From positions 21,661,510-21,725,509 of the forward strand of contig OZ024796.1 of the NCBI GenBank assembly GCA_964017045.1: DNA of 64,000 bases, in the 5' to 3' direction. The notes beneath the pieces are model-generated. The model did no database searches. It worked only from the letters and a program-made list of their open reading frames with translations, and was not told the origin of the DNA. Below are positions 60,520 to 64,000 of the stretch, piece after piece. Positions within the stretch are counted from its first letter, which is position 1; each line of letters starts with the position of its first letter. Both the position numbers and the translations under genes were made by a program. The DNA comes from Omphiscola glabra (taxonomy: Eukaryota > Mollusca > Gastropoda > Lymnaeidae).

Positions 60520-61455
60520 ACTTATGCTCGGGGTAACGATGGATTTGCATTCCAACATCTTTGGGGGCGTTGGTAAGTGCAAAACAAATTAGAACCACTG
60601 AGTTCAAGTATCAGTTAAAACTGATCACAGGTCGATGGTGAATGGTTCGATAATCTCTCCGAGTCACGTGCGAATGCACGTTATCGACACTCTCACTTTG
60701 CTCAATTTCCTGAACATGTGATAAAACGTGGAGTAGTTAGAGCAGGGATTTGATGTAGGAGTTTAACATTGGACAAAAAGACAACATATGGCATATTAAT
60801 CAAGATTTCGAATCTTGCCAAATCAGGAAAATGTTACAAAGATCTGATGGCTTTATTGGACTTGAACTTTTTGGTCACAAACTTGCAGGGTTTTTTTTTG
60901 TTTAAAGAACTGCAAGAGACATTAATTATTCAATCTCTTCTCTTTTGTCAGGGGCGCATATTGTCAGCCAATCAGCAATTGTATGATGCTTTTATTCAAT
61001 TTGTTTGTATATACCCTGCTCTCTTGGCCTTTTGCTTTTTTAAAAACACAATCTTTATGAGTCTTTCATTATTATTTTATTATTTACTTGTTTCATAGAA
61101 TATGTAGGCCTATTATCTATACATTTTTGTGTTTCTTAATTTTTGTATTGGCGAAAATAGACCCCAAAAAAGTGTTTATTTTCATTACTTCGGATCATTA
61201 ATATATATATATATATATATATTTATTTATCAGGGTCGGATTTAGAATTGCTGGGACATACCCTATTTAATTCTTGGAGGCCCCTTAATAAAATGAATTA
61301 TGCCAGATGGTCTGGTAGAACCTAAACACTTTAATTAAAAACATTAGCACTGTTCAGTTATAACTGAATACATAAAATGTGAAATATAACATTTTAAAAA
61401 ATGCAAATACTGATTACACTTTTTACAAGAACAAAAAAAAAAACGATACCATAAA
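60520..61455. other. Intergenic, no gene seen
   Basis: One open frame at 60769-61098 is hydrophobic and low-complexity and matches nothing I know. A short (AT)n run lies near 61200-61222. Confidence 0.4.
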
Positions 61456-61470
61456 TTATTTACTTCCGGC

Positions 61471-61827
61471 GAGCATCAAGATGGCTGCCTTAGATACTTA
61501 TGTGTACCGAAATTGTTAAAAAAATAGGAAAGTGTTCTATAATTATTGTTATAATAAAAAAAAAAAAATTCAATTCGGGACACTAAGAACTGTCTAGAGA
61601 ACGGGACTACGCCTTGCAGGCATGTATAGGCTCGAGCTCTAGATCATATAGTACTTTTAATGTGTGTTAGCCTGATTCTCAGTATATTGATATCGTGATA
61701 TTCGCCATGGATCGCTGCTTTCATCGAGTTACGTTTTTTGTCCCTCCCAACTTCAGACTTATAATGTTGGCTTTTCTTCGTTGTGGAGCTCTGTTAAAAT
61801 TGCCGCTATCTTGTTGACCGGACAATC
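61471..61827 (+). promoter_or_regulatory. Probable LINE 5' UTR with ETS and YY1-like sites
   Basis: ACTTCCGGC (about 61463-61471) fits an ETS core, and AAGATGGCTGCC (from 61479) fits YY1, just upstream of the LINE reading frame. YY1 sites of this kind mark the start of some LINE promoters. The exact 5' boundary of the element is unknown. Confidence 0.4.
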
Positions 61828-64000
61828 ATGCAAGCTGCTGGTGACACACCCCGACCCCATGATGGTAATCGACATTTTCTGATATACACACGTGACCGCC
61901 TATTGTCAATGAATGTCCAGCGTACGCACTTGACCGCTGACCTCGTGTGTCGACTGAAGGAACTTTCCATTGGTCGAGGCCTACCCCGGAAACGTACCCA
62001 TCGTGGTGGTAGACGGAAAATAAAACAACATGGCAATCCTTCATCCTCAAGATTTACTCAACGCTTTTCTAACCCAAACAACCTCATTCGCATCGACACC
62101 TCTCCACCTTCAAGCAACAGACAGCTTCGCATCGCCTCATTTAACGCTCAGTCGCTTGGCCTTTGTGAGAAACGTATCGCAGTCTCCGAATTTATCACAG
62201 ATAGGCGAATTGACATTCTGTTTATCCAGGAGACCTGGTTTCGGCTGACTGGCGATGAAGGAAAATGTACCGATCTCGCTCCCCCTGGTTATTCTGCCAG
62301 ATCATTTCCTCGTGCAACTCGTGGTGGTGGCCTTGCTGTCATCTATAATGACACGTTGTCCCGTTATCTAGCCTTTGTTACAGAGTTTTCGTTTGCTCAC
62401 ACATCGTTTGAAGCGGTTCAACTTACCTTGTCGGTGCCCCAGCAGATCGTTCATTTTATATGCATTTATCGCATCTGCCCTAGCAGGAAAAATAAACTTA
62501 CTGATGCTGTGTTTCATCGGGAGTTCCCGGATCTGCTGGATCATTGCAACACATTGGCTGGCACTTATATTGTAGTGGGGGATATGAACATTCACTTCGA
62601 CCAGCCACAGAATCCCTCCACTGCTAAATTGATTGATCTTTTGGACTTATTTAGTCTTAAGCAATTAGTCGACCAACCGACTCATAATCGTGGACATATT
62701 ATTGATTGGGTGCTGCATAGGCCTCATGATTTTGTAGTTACCTCTACTTCAGTCACTCAAGAGCTTTCCTCAGACCACTTCTGTGTTGTTTGTGAGCTTA
62801 ACGTTAATGCATCCTCTCCTCTCCTTCAATCCAGGGAGGTCCGCAGTTTGTGTACTATAAATAGGGATGCCTTTAGGCGTGATCTGAGTTTGGAAGTGTC
62901 CCCTGCCCTCTGCCCTACTTTGGAAACACTACACAGTGCATTGCGCACTGTGCTTGAACGGCATGCCCCCCTAACCCGCCGTATTGTTAGGTCAGCACGG
63001 TCAGCTCCCTGGTATGCAACCATAAGGGAGGAACTACGCAGTGCCAAGAAAGAGCGGCGTAGCGCGGAAAAGAAGTGGCTTAGGTCAGGTCTTGTTGTTT
63101 TTAGGCAGATGTATTATGCTGCCAAGAAACGTGTGACCAAAATTGTTTGTCGAGCAAAAACTTTGTATTTTAGCCAAAAGATAATTATGGGTAAAACCGG
63201 CAAGCAGTTGTTCGATGTTTGTAGCAATCTCAGAGGGAGTAACAAAGGAATTGCTCTTCCTTCAGTGTATCCGTTGCCCCAGCAACCAGATATGTTCTGC
63301 AATTTCTTTACAAGCAAAGTTGCTGACATCCGCGCTGAGCTTGATTGTCTTGACATACCCCCCTTAGAATTGCCACCCTTTTCTTGTGTTAGTTCACATT
63401 TCGAAATTTTTAAGCCGGTTTCAGAACAGGAGGTCAAAATTACTATTCTGGAGTCTAAGCCTACGTCATGTTCTTTGGACCCCATCCCCACCCCCCTGTT
63501 GGTTGAGTCGTTAGATCATTTGCTCCCAACGATAACCAACATAGTCAATGAAAGCTTGTCATCGGGCACTGTTTCATCTATTTGTAAGTCAGCTGTCATA
63601 AAACCATTGCTTAAGAAGCCTGGTCTGGATGAAAATAATTTTAAAAACTATAGACCTGTATCTAACTTATCATTTTTGTCTAAAGTCATTGAAAAATTAG
63701 TTCTAAAACAACTTTTTGCTTACTTAAATGACAACTCTCTTCTCAGTCCTAATCAATCAGCCTATAGACCTTTCCATAGCACTGAGACGGCTCTCTTGAA
63801 AGTCACCAATGACCTCTTGATTGCATTGGACAGTGGTGATGTCTCCCTCCTGATCCTCTTGGACCTCAGTGCGGCCTTTGACACTGTCGACCATGAAACC
63901 CTTTACAAAACGCTTGAAAATTACTTTGGCATTTCTGGTTCTGTTTTGTCTTGGTTTAGGTCGTTCCTCTCCGATAGAACGCAGGCAGTCGCTGTCGATG
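61828..64000 (+). CDS. Intact LINE ORF2 (endonuclease plus reverse transcriptase), runs off the window
   Basis: One frame is open from ATG 61828 to the window edge, 724 codons without a stop. A basic N-terminal region (RGLPRKRTHRGGRRK) is followed by an apurinic-type endonuclease: FNAQSL (105-110), QETW (134-137, catalytic Glu135), GGGLAVIY, GDMNIHFD (about 251-258) and SDHF (Asp316-His317). After a long linker come RT blocks NNFKNYRPVSNLSFLSKVIE, NQSAYRPFHSTETALL and LDLSAAFDTVDH (catalytic Asp679). The remaining blocks, including the YADD/FADD box, would lie past 64000. The arrangement and wording suit the CR1/L2-like (Jockey-superfamily) group. The frame lacks the breaks seen in every other LINE here, so this copy is young. 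Its GC-rich coding differs from the flanks. Confidence 0.93.
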   Translation, partial: MQAAGDTPRPHDGNRHFLIYTRDRLLSMNVQRTHLTADLVCRLKELSIGRGLPRKRTHRGGRRKIKQHGNPSSSRFTQRFSNPNNLIRIDTSPPSSNRQLRIASFNAQSLGLCEKRIAVSEFITDRRIDILFIQETWFRLTGDEGKCTDLAPPGYSARSFPRATRGGGLAVIYNDTLSRYLAFVTEFSFAHTSFEAVQLTLSVPQQIVHFICIYRICPSRKNKLTDAVFHREFPDLLDHCNTLAGTYIVVGDMNIHFDQPQNPSTAKLIDLLDLFSLKQLVDQPTHNRGHIIDWVLHRPHDFVVTSTSVTQELSSDHFCVVCELNVNASSPLLQSREVRSLCTINRDAFRRDLSLEVSPALCPTLETLHSALRTVLERHAPLTRRIVRSARSAPWYATIREELRSAKKERRSAEKKWLRSGLVVFRQMYYAAKKRVTKIVCRAKTLYFSQKIIMGKTGKQLFDVCSNLRGSNKGIALPSVYPLPQQPDMFCNFFTSKVADIRAELDCLDIPPLELPPFSCVSSHFEIFKPVSEQEVKITILESKPTSCSLDPIPTPLLVESLDHLLPTITNIVNESLSSGTVSSICKSAVIKPLLKKPGLDENNFKNYRPVSNLSFLSKVIEKLVLKQLFAYLNDNSLLSPNQSAYRPFHSTETALLKVTNDLLIALDSGDVSLLILLDLSAAFDTVDHETLYKTLENYFGISGSVLSWFRSFLSDRTQAVAVD

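Overview
The window is animal nuclear DNA: AT-rich, intron-rich and dense in decayed transposable elements, with GT-AG introns and metazoan genes. The repeat profile suggests an invertebrate, and I infer a mollusc, most likely a gastropod. The profile includes hAT MITEs, RTE/CR1-like LINEs, Tigger/pogo relics, many minisatellites, and a SPIN-like hAT MITE of a type reported from vertebrates, a triatomine bug and a pond snail. The sequence does not prove the species. There is no operon or prokaryotic signal.

Two conserved genes can be rebuilt exon by exon, both on the minus strand. Vasculin (GPBP1 family) is complete: eleven coding exons between 11522 and 2030 give 488 codons with every splice phase consistent, and a likely promoter with YY1 and ZNF143/STAF motifs lies near 14450. 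The transmembrane nucleoporin NDC1 spans 51004 to 43360 in fifteen coding exons (551 residues). Its stop codon is present but the exon carrying the start codon was not found; a YY1-like site and a possible noncoding first exon lie at 51736-51893. Two further units are weaker. One is a long orphan terminal exon at 27639-29178 (plus), followed by a poly(A) signal. The other is a minus-strand spliced unit at 53529-54700 with a broken frame. A small possible terminal exon lies at 18881-19152.

The rest is mobile and repetitive DNA. 6.2-9.8 kb: elements in vasculin introns. 16.2-17.9 kb and 32.0-33.7 kb: decayed LINEs on the minus strand. 20.4-22.3 kb: a block of four different minisatellites. 23.8, 29.4, 29.7, 38.9 and 39.2 kb: hAT MITEs, several with clear 8-bp target duplications. 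30.3, 34.8-35.5, 36.0-36.4 and 40.1-40.7 kb: more minisatellites, one with higher-order structure. 44.6-45.5 kb: an RTE-like LINE 3' end inside an NDC1 intron. 56.5-60.1 kb: a Tigger-like element split by a 2.9-kb hAT-ended insertion that itself holds LINE debris. 61.8-64.0 kb: a LINE with an open endonuclease/reverse transcriptase frame that runs off the window.

Vasculin is a transcription-associated nuclear protein and NDC1 anchors nuclear pores. Nothing here suggests they act together. No tRNA, rRNA or CRISPR array was found.
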